DNA from: Erwinia aphidicola
GTDB taxonomy: Bacteria > Pseudomonadota > Gammaproteobacteria > Enterobacterales > Enterobacteriaceae
Direction: 5' to 3'
Assembly (NCBI RefSeq): GCF_024169515.1
Contig: NZ_JAMKCQ010000001.1
Span: 2,170,001 to 2,234,000, forward strand
Length of the DNA: 64,000 nt
The notes under the pieces are model-generated. The model was not told where the DNA came from. It saw only the letters and a list, made by a program, of their open reading frames with translations, and searched no databases. The position numbers and the translations under genes were made by a program. Below, piece by piece: positions 52,146 to 62,530 of this stretch. How positions within the stretch are numbered: the stretch's first letter is position 1; every line of letters starts with the position of its first letter.

Positions 52146-53044
52146 GAAAAGTCGGTCTGCGGGTTGATGTCGATACCTGGCGCGGAACCGAGCAGGGGGT
52201 GCCTGCGCTGCTGAATGTGTTTAACCAGCATAATATTCAGGCCACTTTCTTCTTCAGCGTTGGACCAGACAATATGGGGCGTCATTTATGGCGCCTGTTA
52301 AAACCGCGTTTCCTGTGGAAAATGCTGCGCTCGCGCGCGGCATCGCTCTACGGTTGGGATATTTTGCTGGCCGGCACCGCATGGCCGGGCAAGGTGATTG
52401 GCGAGGGGTTGAAATCTACTATTCTGGCCACCGCCGAACATCATGAAGTGGGCCTGCACGCCTGGGATCACTTCGCCTGGCAGACCTGGGCTGGCGTCTG
52501 GCCCAGCGCGCAGCTCGACAGGCATATCGCTCTCGGGCGCGAAGCGCTGGAAGCGATTATCGGGCAGCCGGTAACCTGCTCTGCCGTGGCTGGCTGGCGT
52601 GCCGATGGCCGGGTGGTGCAGGCCAAGCAGGGCTGCGGATTTACCTATAACAGCGACTGCCGGGGCACGGCACCGTTTCGCCCGCTGCTGAGTAACGGGC
52701 AGCCGGGCACGGTGCAGATCCCGGTCACGTTGCCCACCTGGGATGAAGTGGTGGGGCCAGCGGTCAGCGCCGGGCGCTTTAACGACTACATCCTCGCCAA
52801 GATTCATGCCGACCAGGGGACGCCGGTCTATACCATTCATGCCGAAGTGGAGGGGATTAGCCAGCTTCAGGCTTTCTCCGAACTGCTCCAGCGCGCTAAG
52901 GAGCAGGGATTGCAGTTTTGTCCTTTGAGCGAGCTACTGCCGCAAGATGTAAACACTTTACCGACCGGAAAAATTATCCGTGGTCATATTGCCGGTCGCG
53001 AAGGATGGCTTGGCTGTGAAACTTTGACAGGATCATCGGAATGA
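52142..53044 (+). CDS. arnD: 4-deoxy-4-formamido-L-arabinose-phosphoundecaprenol deformylase
   Basis: A 300-residue polysaccharide-deacetylase family enzyme that removes the formyl group from the lipid-linked sugar, making the transfer pathway irreversible. [15 protein letters not shown] (about residues 7-21, with the catalytic/metal Asp residues), and [13 protein letters not shown] (about 101-113, with the metal His pair) are visible. ATGA overlaps with arnA and with arnT show tight coupling. Confidence 0.93.
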   Translation: MRKVGLRVDVDTWRGTEQGVPALLNVFNQHNIQATFFFSVGPDNMGRHLWRLLKPRFLWKMLRSRAASLYGWDILLAGTAWPGKVIGEGLKSTILATAEHHEVGLHAWDHFAWQTWAGVWPSAQLDRHIALGREALEAIIGQPVTCSAVAGWRADGRVVQAKQGCGFTYNSDCRGTAPFRPLLSNGQPGTVQIPVTLPTWDEVVGPAVSAGRFNDYILAKIHADQGTPVYTIHAEVEGISQLQAFSELLQRAKEQGLQFCPLSELLPQDVNTLPTGKIIRGHIAGREGWLGCETLTGSSE

Positions 53045-54699
53045 CGACAACCAGCAAATCGCTCTTATTGATTTCATTATTCATTCTCTATTACTTAATC
53101 CCGATTGAATTCCGCCACCTGTGGCAACCTGACGAAACGCGTTACGCGGAGATCAGTCGCGAGATGCTGCAAAGCGGCAACTGGGTAACGCCGCATTTCT
53201 TTGATTCGCGCTATTTCGAGAAGCCGATAGCCGGTTACTGGTTCAATAACATTGGCCAGATGATATTTGGTCATAATAATTTTGCCGTGCGCATCGGTTC
53301 GGTATTTTGCACGCTGCTCAGTGCGCTGATGGTGTACTGGCTGGGGCGGCGCATCTATGGCGGGCGCGCCATTGCGCTGACGGCGAGCGTGATTTTCCTC
53401 ACCTCGCTGCTGGTCTACGGCGTGGGCACCTACGCGGTGCTCGACCCGATGCTGGCGCTGTGGATGACGGCGGCGATGTGCTGCTACTGGTTCGCCAGCG
53501 AAGCGGTGAGCGTCAGGCAGCGGGTGCTGCGCTATCTGCTGCTGGGATTAGCCTGTGGTATGGGCTTTATGACCAAAGGTTTTCTGGCGCTCGCGGTGCC
53601 GGCGATCGCCATTCTGCCCTGGGCGATCTGGCATCAGCGCCTGCGTGAACTGCTGGTTTACGGTCCGCTGGCGGTAGTCAGTGCGGCGCTGTTAAGCATG
53701 CCGTGGGCGATGGCCATTCATCAGCAGCAGCCTGACTTCTGGCACTATTTCTTCTGGGTTGAGCATATTCAGCGCTTTGCCGACTCCGATGCCCAGCATA
53801 AAGCGCCATTCTGGTATTACCTGCCAATTATCGTGGCGGGCGCGCTGCCGTGGGCGGCCCTGTTACCCGGCGCGTTATCGATGGGCTGGCGCGAACGACA
53901 GCAGTCTGCCGGTGGACTGTATTTACTCAGCTGGGTGGTGATCCCATTCCTGTTCTTTAGCATCGCCAAAGGTAAGTTGCCGACCTATCTGCTGCCGCTG
54001 TTTGCCCCGCTGGCCCTGCTGATGGCGCAGTATGGCTACCGCCTGGCGCAGCAGGGCAGCCGCATCCTCAAGGTGAATGGCTGGATCAATGTTGCCTTTG
54101 GGCTGGTTTGTGTCATCGCGCTGCTGCTGGTACTGGCTCCATGGGGATTGAGCCACCGCCCGCTCTACCCGGCGCATCAGATGCTGGCGCTGGGGATGGC
54201 AACGCTCTCCTTCGCGGGCTGGGCGCTGGCGGGCCTCCTGAGCCTGCGGCCCGGTGCTCACCGCTGGCTAGCCGCGGCGCTTTGTCCGCTGGCGCTGGCG
54301 CTGTGCGTAGGAGCGGCTATTCCGGAGAGCGTGCAGAACACCAAACAGCCTCAGGTGTTTATCCAGCCTATCGCGGATAGGCTGGCTGGCAGCCGCTTTA
54401 TTCTTAGCGATAACTCAGGGATCGCCTCCGGCATCGCCTGGGCGCTACAGCGCAGCGATATCCTCGCGTTCGATAAGAAGGGTGAATTGAGCTATGGCCT
54501 GAGCTACCCGGATGCGCAGGCGCGTTACGTCAGCGAGCAGGATTTCCCGCAGTGGCTGGCGGCCCATCGTCAGGATGGAACCGTTTCGCTGGTGCTGATG
54601 CTCAACCGTGGTGAAGCGACGCCGACCAATCTGCCGCCCGCTGATTATGTCTATCGTGCCGATCGCTTGCTGCTGCTGCAGTACTACGCCGTAAAATGA
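53041..54699 (+). CDS. arnT: Undecaprenyl phosphate-alpha-L-Ara4N transferase (lipid A Ara4N transferase)
   Basis: A 552-residue GT-C/GT83 membrane enzyme with about 12-13 helices. It transfers Ara4N from undecaprenyl phosphate to lipid A phosphates on the periplasmic side, the step that gives polymyxin resistance. [19 protein letters not shown] (about residues 24-42) is the conserved periplasmic loop with the essential Asp-Glu, followed by [16 protein letters not shown]. Overlaps arnD and arnE by four bases each. Confidence 0.94.
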   Translation: MTTTSKSLLLISLFILYYLIPIEFRHLWQPDETRYAEISREMLQSGNWVTPHFFDSRYFEKPIAGYWFNNIGQMIFGHNNFAVRIGSVFCTLLSALMVYWLGRRIYGGRAIALTASVIFLTSLLVYGVGTYAVLDPMLALWMTAAMCCYWFASEAVSVRQRVLRYLLLGLACGMGFMTKGFLALAVPAIAILPWAIWHQRLRELLVYGPLAVVSAALLSMPWAMAIHQQQPDFWHYFFWVEHIQRFADSDAQHKAPFWYYLPIIVAGALPWAALLPGALSMGWRERQQSAGGLYLLSWVVIPFLFFSIAKGKLPTYLLPLFAPLALLMAQYGYRLAQQGSRILKVNGWINVAFGLVCVIALLLVLAPWGLSHRPLYPAHQMLALGMATLSFAGWALAGLLSLRPGAHRWLAAALCPLALALCVGAAIPESVQNTKQPQVFIQPIADRLAGSRFILSDNSGIASGIAWALQRSDILAFDKKGELSYGLSYPDAQARYVSEQDFPQWLAAHRQDGTVSLVLMLNRGEATPTNLPPADYVYRADRLLLLQYYAVK

Positions 54700-55025
54700 T
54701 CATCAGCCTGCTGTTGGTGCTGTTAACCAGTCTGCTGACCTGTGCCGGGCAGCTGTGCCAGAAACAGGCGGCACATCAGACTCAGCGCCGCCTGATGCTG
54801 CGCTGGCTCATTGCCAGCGTGCTGCTGTTGGCAGGCGGCATGCTGGTGTGGCTGATGGTGCTACAACGGCTGCCGGTTAGCCTGGCTTACCCGATGCTGA
54901 GCATCAACTTTATCCTGGTCGCGCTGGCGGGGCATTTTATCTGGCGTGAACAGCTCACGTGGAATCAGTGGCTGGGTACAGCGCTGATTATGGTGGGCGT
55001 GGCGATGATCGGGAGTTACGTATAA
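54696..55025 (+). CDS. arnE: Ara4N-phosphoundecaprenol flippase subunit ArnE
   Basis: A 109-residue small multidrug-resistance-like protein with four membrane helices. With ArnF it flips undecaprenyl-phosphate-Ara4N across the inner membrane. [13 protein letters not shown] and [24 protein letters not shown] are typical. It overlaps arnT by four bases, and its stop shares a base with the arnF start. Confidence 0.9.
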   Translation: MIISLLLVLLTSLLTCAGQLCQKQAAHQTQRRLMLRWLIASVLLLAGGMLVWLMVLQRLPVSLAYPMLSINFILVALAGHFIWREQLTWNQWLGTALIMVGVAMIGSYV

Positions 55026-55405
55026 TGGGGTACGTTTTTGCCCTGTGCAGCGTGATGCTGGTGACGCTGGCTCAGCTGATGCTGCGCTGGTCGATGGTGA
55101 GATTGCCGGGCATTGAGGAGATCGCCGGGCAGTGGCAGCAGCTGTCGCTGCCTGCGGTGATAGCGCTGTGTGCCGGCTTGCTGGCCTATACGCTGTCGAT
55201 GCTTTGCTGGATGCTGGCGCTCAGGCGTATCGCGCTCAGCCGGGCTTATCCGCTGCTCAGCCTGAGCTATGTGCTGGTGTGGCTGTTGGCGATCGCGCTG
55301 CCGATATTCTCCGAACCTTTCCATATCGGGGCGCTGATCGGCGTGCTGCTGATCATTATCGGGCTGGTATTGAGCTGCCTGAAGCCTGCGGTAAAAAAGC
55401 GGTAA
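55025..55405 (+). CDS. arnF: Ara4N-phosphoundecaprenol flippase subunit ArnF
   Basis: A 126-residue SMR-like membrane protein, partner of Arn[21 protein letters not shown] at the start and LSRAYPLLSLSYVLVWLLAI later match the family. The start ATG 55025 overlaps the arnE stop (TAATG), and the longer frame to 54959 is a reading through arnE. Last gene of the operon, followed by a strong terminator. Confidence 0.9.
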   Translation: MGYVFALCSVMLVTLAQLMLRWSMVRLPGIEEIAGQWQQLSLPAVIALCAGLLAYTLSMLCWMLALRRIALSRAYPLLSLSYVLVWLLAIALPIFSEPFHIGALIGVLLIIIGLVLSCLKPAVKKR

Positions 55406-55420
55406 GCACAGAAAGCAAAA

Positions 55421-55442
55421 AACCCGCCAGAGGCGGGTTTTT
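55421..55442. terminator. Bidirectional terminator of arn operon and tRNA-Phe
   Basis: AACCCGCC, loop AGA, GGCGGGTT and further T; A-rich on the left, so it also works for the minus-strand tRNA. Confidence 0.88.
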
Positions 55443-55449
55443 CTAAATA

Positions 55450-55525
55450 TGGTGCCCGAACCCGGAATCGAACCAGGGACACGGGGATTTTCAATCCCCT
55501 GCTCTACCGACTGAGCTATTCGGGC
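55450..55525 (-). tRNA. pheT-like tRNA: tRNA-Phe (GAA)
   Basis: 76 bases on the minus strand from GCCCGAATAGC to an encoded CCA. D-arm, anticodon stem GGGGA/TCCCC around TTGAAAA (anticodon GAA), T-arm with GGTTCGATTCC and acceptor GCCCGAA/TTCGGGC are all intact. Confidence 0.97.
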
Positions 55526-55635
55526 AACGGGGCGCATTAAACCGTAAAGGCCGTTCGGCGTCAACGGCTTTGTCATAAAAAAGACGCAAACTCCCGCCGA
55601 CTGCCTGCTTTTTGCCCGCCTGGATTAAAAGCTGT

Positions 55636-56214
55636 TCAGCTCAGCGCACCGTTCTTGCGGCACAGCGCAAAGTTGAGCACATCTTCCGCCAGGCAGCGCG
55701 CAGTCTCGACATCCTCTACCTGGCGTTTAACCAGCAGGCGTGACAGGCAGCCCTCCAGAATCAGCTCCATCTGGTGCGCGACGCCCGCAGGGTTGTCCGT
55801 TTCCAGCTCGCTCAGCAATTGATGAGTGAACTGCCACGAAGCCTGTTTTTGCAGCTCGGCAATCTGGTGGATCGGGTGCTCCGGCTGCGGATAGAAGCTG
55901 CAGGCGGCAATAAACAGGCAGCCGGGATAGCGCTTATTGTTCACCGCATCGGCCAGCACCTGGTAACGGGCCAGCAGTTTTTGCCCGGCGCTCAGGCTAT
56001 CATCCAGCAGCAGCTGGCGGCGCCACACGTCGATCTGCTGGCCGTGATAGCGCAGCGCGTCATACAGCAGCGCGTCGCGATCCGGCCAGAAGCGCTGCAG
56101 CTCCTGTGCACTGCAGTCCAGTTCACCCGCCATCATTTCAAGAGAGGTGGTCGCCGCAAGGCCATGCTGCTCCAGCACGTTCAGAGCCTGTTCAAGTACG
56201 TGTTCACGCTGCAC
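55636..56214 (-). CDS. yjdC: TetR-family regulator YjdC
   Basis: A 192-residue TetR-type protein with an N-terminal HTH (about residues 8-50, [15 protein letters not shown]) and a conserved C-terminal ligand domain with [17 protein letters not shown] and [19 protein letters not shown]. Length and these stretches match E. coli YjdC, which lies next to dsbD there as well. The target genes are not known from the sequence. Confidence 0.88.
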   Translation of the reverse strand: MQREHVLEQALNVLEQHGLAATTSLEMMAGELDCSAQELQRFWPDRDALLYDALRYHGQQIDVWRRQLLLDDSLSAGQKLLARYQVLADAVNNKRYPGCLFIAACSFYPQPEHPIHQIAELQKQASWQFTHQLLSELETDNPAGVAHQMELILEGCLSRLLVKRQVEDVETARCLAEDVLNFALCRKNGALS

Positions 56215-56258
56215 GCGGTTCTCCTCTTTTACACTTCATTATCGAACCTTAGTGTCGT

Positions 56259-57983
56259 TTAACGCGCCAGTTTCTGCAAATGCGCGCGGAAAGCGGCAGG
56301 TTTCATCCAGCCGGTGATGCGCGAGCCGGGAATTTCGTGGCCGCTGGCATCGAAGAACAAAATGGTCGGCAGGCCGAGCACGTTCAGGTGCTGGAGCAGG
56401 GCGCTGTCGGTGGCACTGTTGGCGGTGACGTCCGCCTGTAACAGCTGCAGCTGGCCGAGCGCGCTCTGCACCTGGCCGTCGCTGAAGGTGTACTTCTCAA
56501 ACTCTTTGCAGGCCACGCACCAGTCGGCATACAGATCGAGCAGGGTGATTTTGCCCGCGCTGTTTTGCAGCTGCTGGTTGAGCTGCTCAACGCTGCTGAC
56601 GCGGTTAAAGCTGAGGTGCGCGGCCGATTCTGCCGTTGGCGCATTGCCGAAGGCCCAGTCCTGTAACGGGCGGGCAGCAATCAGCATGGCGCCCAGCAGC
56701 AGGATTTGCAGCACGCGCAGCCAGCCGCGGTTGGCTTTCAGGCTGCTGATAAATGCCCAGCCGAAGAAGGCCACGCCCAGCGCGCTCCACAGGCGCAGGC
56801 CCCAGGCATCGCCGATAACGCGTTCCAGCAGGAACACCGGCAGGGCGAGGATGACGAAGCCGAAGCCCTCTTTGACCGTCTGCATCCACGGGCCGCTTTT
56901 CGGCAGCAGGCGGTTACCAAACAGCGTAATGGCAATCAGCGGCAGGCCCATGCCCAGCGCGTAGAGATACAGCGTGCCGCCACCGGCCAGCATATTGCCG
57001 CTCTGGGCGATATACAGCAGGATGGCGCTGAGCGGGGCAGTGGTGCACGGCGAGCAGATCAGCCCGGCCAGCGCGCCCATCAGGAATACGCCGGGCAGCG
57101 ATCCCCCCTGCTGGCGGTTGCTCCACAGCGTCAGGCGGGTCTGCAGGGAAGAGGGCAGCTGCAGGCTGAACAGGCCAAACATCGACAGCGCCAGCACGAT
57201 AAACAACGCGGAAAGCACGATCAGGACGGCGGGAGCCTGCAGCGCCGCCTGGAAGCGCAGCCCGGCAGCGGCGACAACAATCCCCATCACCGTGTAGGTC
57301 AGCGCCATTCCCTGCACATAGACCATCGCCAGCGCGAACAGGCGGCCCAGGCGGTACTGGCGGTTACCGCCGAGGATAATGCCGGAGATTAGCGGATACA
57401 TCGGCAGTACGCAGGGGGTGAACGCCACGCCAATCCCAATCAGCAATGCCCACAGCGGGGAGAATGGCAGGGTATTATCGCTGCGGTTATCCGGCGCGGC
57501 GCTGACGGCGGCTGATGGCGCGGGCGCAGGTGCGCTGCTGTGGGCTGCCACGGCATTGAGCGGCACGCTGCGGGTTTCCGGCGGGTAGCAGAATCCGGCA
57601 GCGGCGCAGCCCTGATAGGTGACCGTCATCTGCGCGCCGTTCCCGGCCTGCTCAAGGGTAAACGGCAGCGTCAGGCTCTGCGGGTAGATTTCGGTCTTGC
57701 CGTAGAACTCATCTTCGTGTGGCTTGCCTGCAGGCAGTTCCCACTGCGCCAGGGTCGCGCCCTGTACGCTGATCTTCAGCTGTTGGCGATAAAGGTAGTA
57801 GCCGGGCTTGACCTGCCAGCTGAGCGTGAGCTGATCGTTTTTCTGAGAAAAATCAAAAGCAAAAGCCTGATTGACCGGAACAAACTGGCTGTTACTGTTC
57901 TGCCCGAACAGTGATGCACTGGCGGTAGCGCTGAACAGGCTGAGCAACAGCAGAAAAATGTAGGGGATAAGTCGCTGGGTCAT
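56259..57983 (-). CDS. dsbD: Thiol:disulfide interchange protein DsbD
   Basis: A 574-residue inner-membrane protein that carries reducing power from cytoplasmic thioredoxin to DsbC, DsbG and CcmG. Signal peptide (about 1-23), N-terminal domain with [14 protein letters not shown] (Cys pair), eight-helix core with [13 protein letters not shown] and ICSPCTTAP, and a C-terminal thioredoxin domain with [14 protein letters not shown] (CVAC). ATG 57983 is preferred to an upstream start at 58004, which adds only charged residues before the signal peptide. In E. coli cutA lies between dcuA and dsbD; here a repeat element occupies that place. Confidence 0.93.
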   Translation of the reverse strand: MTQRLIPYIFLLLLSLFSATASASLFGQNSNSQFVPVNQAFAFDFSQKNDQLTLSWQVKPGYYLYRQQLKISVQGATLAQWELPAGKPHEDEFYGKTEIYPQSLTLPFTLEQAGNGAQMTVTYQGCAAAGFCYPPETRSVPLNAVAAHSSAPAPAPSAAVSAAPDNRSDNTLPFSPLWALLIGIGVAFTPCVLPMYPLISGIILGGNRQYRLGRLFALAMVYVQGMALTYTVMGIVVAAAGLRFQAALQAPAVLIVLSALFIVLALSMFGLFSLQLPSSLQTRLTLWSNRQQGGSLPGVFLMGALAGLICSPCTTAPLSAILLYIAQSGNMLAGGGTLYLYALGMGLPLIAITLFGNRLLPKSGPWMQTVKEGFGFVILALPVFLLERVIGDAWGLRLWSALGVAFFGWAFISSLKANRGWLRVLQILLLGAMLIAARPLQDWAFGNAPTAESAAHLSFNRVSSVEQLNQQLQNSAGKITLLDLYADWCVACKEFEKYTFSDGQVQSALGQLQLLQADVTANSATDSALLQHLNVLGLPTILFFDASGHEIPGSRITGWMKPAAFRAHLQKLAR

Positions 57984-58052
57984 AACGGGTCTTTCTCTCT
58001 CCATGTGGGACCGGCCTTACGGGGGAGAGATAATAGCATGGCGTAGGAATTT

Positions 58053-58102
58053 CGGGTCGACACTAAATGAGCGGGTCGACCGGAAAAAAGGTCGACCCCT
58101 AC
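58053..58102. repeat. Copy 4 of palindromic intergenic repeat
   Basis: GGGTCGACCGGAAAAAAGG followed by TCGACCCCTAC, with a shortened left arm GTAGG...TCGGGTCGAC upstream. Located between dcuA and dsbD. Confidence 0.75.
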
Positions 58103-58124
58103 AGTGCTGAATCGAACCCTGATG

Positions 58125-59426
58125 TCAGAGGAAAATTCCGCCGAGCAGGAAACCAAACGCAACCGACAGGATAATCGCCAGCGTGCCGGGCACCAGGAAT
58201 GAGTGGTTAAACACAAAGCGGCCAATGCGCGTCGACCCGGTGTCGTCCATCTCTACTGCCGCCAGCAGGGTTGGGTAGGTCGGTAACACAAACAGCGCGG
58301 ACACCGCTGCAAATGAGGCGACGGCGGTAACCGGCGACACGCCGAGCAGCAGCGCCGCTGGCATCAGCGCTTTGGTGGTCGCCGCCTGAGAATAGAGCAG
58401 GGTAGAAGCAAAGAACAGGATCACCGCCAGCATCCACGGATAGTCATGCAGCAGCTCGCCCGCCACCTGCTGGATCTCGCCGATATGCGCTTTAACAAAA
58501 GTGTCGCCCAGCCACGCTACGCCGAGTACGCAGACGCAGGCGCTCATGCCGGATTTAAAGGTGCTGGCGCTGAGGATCTCCCCGGTATCGATTTTACAGG
58601 TCAGGCAGATCAGCGCGGCCACGGTCAGCATAAACACCACAATGGCCTCATTGCGCGGCAGCACCGGGTTGGCAATCAGCCCCACGGCATCGCTGATGGC
58701 GGTGGCGTACAGCACCACGGCAACGATCCCCAGCAGCAGCAGCAGCACTGAACGCTTAGCGCCGGGCTTCTCCTGGAATTTGCTGGCGCCGCGCAGGGTC
58801 ACTTCGCCCTTGGCCAGACGTGCCTGGTAAACATCATCATCCTTTAACTCCTTCCCTAAGAAGTTGGTGAACAGCGCGGCAATAAAAATAGCGGCCATGG
58901 TGGACGGGATCGCCACGCCGAGCAGCGCCAGATAGCTGATGCCGCGCGGTTCGAGAATGCCGGCCATAAACACCACCGCCGCCGAGATCGGCGAGGCGGT
59001 AATCGCAATCTGCGAGGCGACGACCGCAATCGACAGCGGGCGCGACGGGCGCACACCCTGCTCCTTGGCAACTTCGGCAATCACCGGCAGCGTCGAGAAC
59101 GCGGTGTGCCCGGTTCCGGCCAGCAGCGTCATAAAATAGGTCACCAGCGGCGCGAGGAAGGTGATATAGCGCGGATGCTTGCGCAGCAGGCGCTCTGCCA
59201 GGCTGACCAGGTAATCCATCCCCCCGGCAACCTGCATTGCGGCAATGGCGGCGATCACCCCCATGATGATCTCAATCACGTCGAACGGAATGGCTCCCGG
59301 GGTAATCTGGAAACCGAGGGTGAGCACCAGAACCCCCATTCCCCCGGCAAAGCCAATGCCGATGCCGCCCAGCCGGCTACCTAAATAGATCGCCAAAAAC
59401 ACGACGATGAGTTCTGGTAATAACAT
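58125..59426 (-). CDS. dcuA: Anaerobic C4-dicarboxylate transporter DcuA
   Basis: A 433-residue inner-membrane protein with about ten or more helices, exchanging aspartate, fumarate, malate and succinate. The sequence RLGGIGIGFAGGMGVLVL near the start, QIAITASPISAAVV (about 137-150) and LPTYPTLLAAVEMDDTGSTRIG near the end match DcuA. It lies downstream of aspA, so aspartate taken up is deaminated to fumarate; the terminator between them may be partial. Confidence 0.92.
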   Translation of the reverse strand: MLLPELIVVFLAIYLGSRLGGIGIGFAGGMGVLVLTLGFQITPGAIPFDVIEIIMGVIAAIAAMQVAGGMDYLVSLAERLLRKHPRYITFLAPLVTYFMTLLAGTGHTAFSTLPVIAEVAKEQGVRPSRPLSIAVVASQIAITASPISAAVVFMAGILEPRGISYLALLGVAIPSTMAAIFIAALFTNFLGKELKDDDVYQARLAKGEVTLRGASKFQEKPGAKRSVLLLLLGIVAVVLYATAISDAVGLIANPVLPRNEAIVVFMLTVAALICLTCKIDTGEILSASTFKSGMSACVCVLGVAWLGDTFVKAHIGEIQQVAGELLHDYPWMLAVILFFASTLLYSQAATTKALMPAALLLGVSPVTAVASFAAVSALFVLPTYPTLLAAVEMDDTGSTRIGRFVFNHSFLVPGTLAIILSVAFGFLLGGIFL

Positions 59427-59485
59427 GTTGTATTCCTTAAGGCTAAAGATAAAAAACCGTTAAAAATTTGTGCGCCATACCAAGT

Positions 59486-59520
59486 AAAAAGGCACGTCGT
59501 TCTGAGAACTGACGTGCCTT
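59486..59520 (-). terminator. Terminator after aspA
   Basis: On the minus strand AAGGCACGTC, a 12-base loop, GACGTGCCTT and TTTAC. Perfect 10-bp stem in the aspA-dcuA gap; it may allow partial read-through to dcuA. Confidence 0.82.
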
Positions 59521-59542
59521 AAGCTGCTATCTGATGAATGGA

Positions 59543-60979
59543 TTATTGTTCATTTTCATCGGTGTAGCGTTTGGCTTTATACACCGGGAACATCAGGTTC
59601 TGGGTGGAGAAGATGTCATCCAGCTCGCTTTCGGTCAGCAGCCCGCGCTCAAGCACCACTTCGCGTACGCTCTTACCGGTTTCGGCGCAGATTTTGCCAA
59701 CGATATCGCCGTTGTGGTGGCCGATATACGGGTTGAGGTAGGTGACGATGCCGATGGAGTTAAACACATAGGCTTCGCATACCGCTTTATTGGCAGTGAT
59801 GCCATCGACGCATTTTTCCAGCAGGTTGTAGCAGGCGTTGGTCAGGATGTGGACCGACTCAAACATCGCCTGGCCAATCACCGGCTCCATCACGTTGAGC
59901 TGCAGCTGACCCGCTTCAGAGGCCATGGTGACGGTGATGTCGTTGCCGATCACCTTGAAGCACACCTGATTCACCACTTCCGGCACTACCGGGTTCACCT
60001 TAGCGGGCATGATGGACGAACCGGCCTGCAGTTCAGGCAGATTGATCTCATTCAGGCCAGCACGCGGGCCGGAGGAGAGCAGGCGCAGGTCATTACAGAT
60101 TTTCGACAGTTTAACCGCCAGGCGCTTCAGCGAGCTGTGCACCATCACGTAAGCCCCACAGTCGGAGGTCGCTTCGATCAGGTCTTCCGCCGGAACGCAG
60201 GCGAGGCCGCTGACTTCCGCCAGCTTCTGCACCGCCAGCTGCTGATAGCCATCCGGGGTATTCAGGCGCGTACCGATGGCGGTGGCGCCAAGGTTCACTT
60301 CCAGCAGCAGTTCCGCGGTGCGCAGTATGCTGCGGATCTCTTCGTTCAGCAGGACGTTAAACGCGTGGAACTCCTGGCCAAGCGTCATCGGGACGGCATC
60401 CTGCAGCTGGGTACGGCCCATCTTCAGAATGGTATTAAACTCGACGGCCTTGCGCTGGAAGCCTTCGCTCAGCTGGCCGATAGCATCCAGCAGCTTGAGG
60501 ATTGAGCTATAAACCGCAATGCGGAAACCGGTTGGATAGGCATCGTTGGTTGACTGGCATTTGTTGACGTGGTCGTTCGGGTTGAGGAACTGATACTCCC
60601 CTTTCTGATGGCCCATCAGCTCAAGACCGATATTGGCTAACACTTCGTTGGTGTTCATGTTCACCGAGGTGCCCGCGCCGCCCTGATAGACGTCAATCGG
60701 GAACTGATCCATGCATTTGCCGTTGTTCAGCACTTCATCGCAAGCATTGACGATCGCGTTGGCCACGTTGCGCGGAATAGTTTGCAGCTCTTTGTTCGCC
60801 AGCGCCGCCGCTTTTTTTACCATCACCATACCGCGCACAAACTCAGGAATATCGCTGATTTTGCTGTTGCTGATATAGAAGTTTTCAATCGCACGCAGAG
60901 TATGAACACCGTAATAAGCATCTGCGGGAACTTCACGCATACCTAACAGGTCTTCTTCGATACGAATGTTATTAGCCAT
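59543..60979 (-). CDS. aspA: Aspartate ammonia-lyase (aspartase)
   Basis: A 478-residue homotetrameric enzyme splitting aspartate into fumarate and ammonia. The fumarase/aspartase signature [15 protein letters not shown] (about residues 320-334) with the catalytic Ser, and the N-terminal [19 protein letters not shown], are present. With DcuA it feeds fumarate respiration. A CRP-type site is present far upstream (61338-61353), and a 146-base inverted-repeat element sits between that site and the gene. Confidence 0.95.
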   Translation of the reverse strand: MANNIRIEEDLLGMREVPADAYYGVHTLRAIENFYISNSKISDIPEFVRGMVMVKKAAALANKELQTIPRNVANAIVNACDEVLNNGKCMDQFPIDVYQGGAGTSVNMNTNEVLANIGLELMGHQKGEYQFLNPNDHVNKCQSTNDAYPTGFRIAVYSSILKLLDAIGQLSEGFQRKAVEFNTILKMGRTQLQDAVPMTLGQEFHAFNVLLNEEIRSILRTAELLLEVNLGATAIGTRLNTPDGYQQLAVQKLAEVSGLACVPAEDLIEATSDCGAYVMVHSSLKRLAVKLSKICNDLRLLSSGPRAGLNEINLPELQAGSSIMPAKVNPVVPEVVNQVCFKVIGNDITVTMASEAGQLQLNVMEPVIGQAMFESVHILTNACYNLLEKCVDGITANKAVCEAYVFNSIGIVTYLNPYIGHHNGDIVGKICAETGKSVREVVLERGLLTESELDDIFSTQNLMFPVYKAKRYTDENEQ

Positions 60980-61009
60980 GTGAACCTTCTTTTAGGGGAT
61001 TACCGGGTC

Positions 61010-61155
61010 AGAACCTATCCCATTAGGCTATTTTACTTGTCATTTTGCACCTGGGCAGTGCTCAAAATCCTCACGTACTGCGTGTACGCTCCGGTTTTTC
61101 CGCGCTGTCCGTGTCCAAACTGACTGCGACAATTACGCCTGATGGGATAGGGTCT
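61010..61155. mobile_element. 146-bp MITE-like element with 19-bp terminal inverted repeats
   Basis: Left end AGAACCTATCCCATTAGGC and right end GCCTGATGGGATAGGGTCT are inverted repeats with 17 of 19 matches. The inside has no ORF but holds CACGTACTGCGTGTACG, a partial dyad. No clear target duplication. It is likely non-autonomous, mobilised in trans, or an old dispersed repeat. Confidence 0.65.
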
Positions 61156-61337
61156 AAATCATCACAATTTAAGTGCCTGCTCCGTGGCTGGCATCCAGTG
61201 ATTATCGGGCCGGGTACAGCCCGCAGCGGGATATTATCCGTTTGCGCTGGGCTGAGCACGATCATATTCTGCTGTGTTGCAAAAGCCTGAATCCAGATCA
61301 CTTAAACCGTTTGCCATATCAAACAGTTTCAATGATA
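61156..61337. promoter_or_regulatory. aspA/fxsA intergenic region
   Basis: Non-coding, rich in short inverted segments. It should hold the aspA promoter, activated from the CRP site at its right edge. Individual boxes not assigned. Confidence 0.35.
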
Positions 61338-61353
61338 TGTGATCCTGGTCACT
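61338..61353. promoter_or_regulatory. CRP-binding site
   Basis: TGTGATCCTGGTCACT matches the TGTGA-N6-TCACA consensus with one deviation. CRP activation of aspA is known in E. coli. The site is 360 bases from aspA and 140 from fxsA. Confidence 0.7.
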
Positions 61354-61492
61354 TTGAAAGGGGGGGATGAATTTCGGCATTTCCAGTTGAAAAACCGGGC
61401 TGCCGGACCCACCTTCTATACTATCGGTCGCGAAGACCGCCATTTTCTGCCGCCGCAAAACAGTGGGGCGGCCACTGATACAGGAGAATACG

Positions 61493-61954
61493 GTGCGCTG
61501 GTTACCGTTCTTAGTGATTTTTGCCCTGGTGTGGATCGAGATTTCACTCTTCATACAGGTGGCCCACGTGATGGGCGTTTTACTGACCATGCTGCTGGTG
61601 ATTTTCACCTCCTGCATCGGGATCTCGCTGGTGAAAAATCAGGGGATGAAAAACTTTATGCTGATGCAGCAGAAGCTGAACGCGGGTGAAAGCCCGGCGG
61701 CGGAGATGATCAAGAGCGTTTCGCTGGTGCTGGCGGGCTTTCTGCTGCTGCTGCCGGGATTCTTCACCGATTTCCTCGGCCTGCTGCTGCTGTTACCACC
61801 GGTGCAGAAGCACCTGACGCTGAAGCTGATGCCGCATCTTAAAATGTGGCGTGGCAATGGCGCCGGGCCGGACAGCGGGTTTACCGTGGACGGCGAATAC
61901 GAGCGCAAAGAGTCAAATCTGATTGAGCATGACGATCGTCACGATCGCCATTGA
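61493..61954 (+). CDS. fxsA: FxsA membrane protein
   Basis: A 153-residue inner-membrane protein with four helices. RWLPFLVIFALVWIEISLF, MQQKLNAGESPAAEMIKS and LLLPGFFTDFLGLLLLLPPV match E. coli FxsA, named for suppressing F exclusion of phage T7. The start is GTG 61493, with CAGGAG six bases upstream; this matches the E. coli N-terminus MRWLPF. The C-terminus is a charged tail rich in His and Asp. Followed by a strong terminator ahead of groS. Confidence 0.9.
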   Translation: MRWLPFLVIFALVWIEISLFIQVAHVMGVLLTMLLVIFTSCIGISLVKNQGMKNFMLMQQKLNAGESPAAEMIKSVSLVLAGFLLLLPGFFTDFLGLLLLLPPVQKHLTLKLMPHLKMWRGNGAGPDSGFTVDGEYERKESNLIEHDDRHDRH

Positions 61955-61975
61955 TTTGCCGAATAAATTCGCCAG

Positions 61976-62008
61976 CGGCGCAGCCTTAGGGGCTGCGCCG
62001 TTTTTTTT
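61976..62008 (+). terminator. Terminator after fxsA
   Basis: CGGCGCAGCC, loop TTAGG, GGCTGCGCCG and eight T. Perfect 10-bp stem. Confidence 0.93.
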
Positions 62009-62076
62009 GCACTGGGCGACCAGTTGTGCAAAAAAACGCCGAACGAAGCAGTTAACAAAAAAAAATACCTCCTGCC

Positions 62077-62105
62077 CTTGAAAGGGGTGCTACCCGGCCT
62101 TATCT
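62077..62105 (+). promoter_or_regulatory. Sigma32 heat-shock promoter of groSL
   Basis: CTTGAAA (62077-62083), 14 bases, then CCTTATCT, near the sigma32 consensus CTTGAAA-N(11-16)-CCCCATNT. It is in the same place as the heat-shock promoter of E. coli groE. Confidence 0.75.
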
Positions 62106-62182
62106 CTTCCGTCACGAGGCCGATGCCAAAGCAGCACGGCTTTCATCCCAAAATGATTGGACTTCTCAAAGGAGAGCTAACA

Positions 62183-62476
62183 ATGAAAATTCGTCCATTG
62201 CACGATCGTGTTATCGTCAAGCGTAAAGAAGTTGAATCCAAATCTGCTGGCGGCATCGTGCTGACTGGTTCCGCGGCGGGCAAATCGACCCGTGGCGAAG
62301 TGCTGGCTGTCGGTAACGGCCGCATCCTGGAAAACGGTGACGTGAAGCCGTTGGACGTGAAAGTGGGTGATGTCGTGATCTTCAGCGAAGGCTACGGCGC
62401 AAAAACTGAAAAAATCGACAACGAAGAAGTTCTGATCATCTCAGAAAACGACATTCTGGCGATTGTTGAAGGGTAA
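62183..62476 (+). CDS. groS: Co-chaperonin GroES
   Basis: 97 residues, the normal length. [18 protein letters not shown] at the start and the mobile loop [18 protein letters not shown] (about 18-35) that docks to GroEL are present. Forms the seven-subunit lid of the folding chamber. GGAGAG precedes ATG 62183; the frame upstream is non-coding leader with the heat-shock promoter. Co-transcribed with groL, 60 bases on. Confidence 0.97.
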   Translation: MKIRPLHDRVIVKRKEVESKSAGGIVLTGSAAGKSTRGEVLAVGNGRILENGDVKPLDVKVGDVVIFSEGYGAKTEKIDNEEVLIISENDILAIVEG

Positions 62477-62530
62477 TTTTCGCCTATTCATTTCACTTCA
62501 GTCACTGAACGTAACGAATTTAAGGAATAA

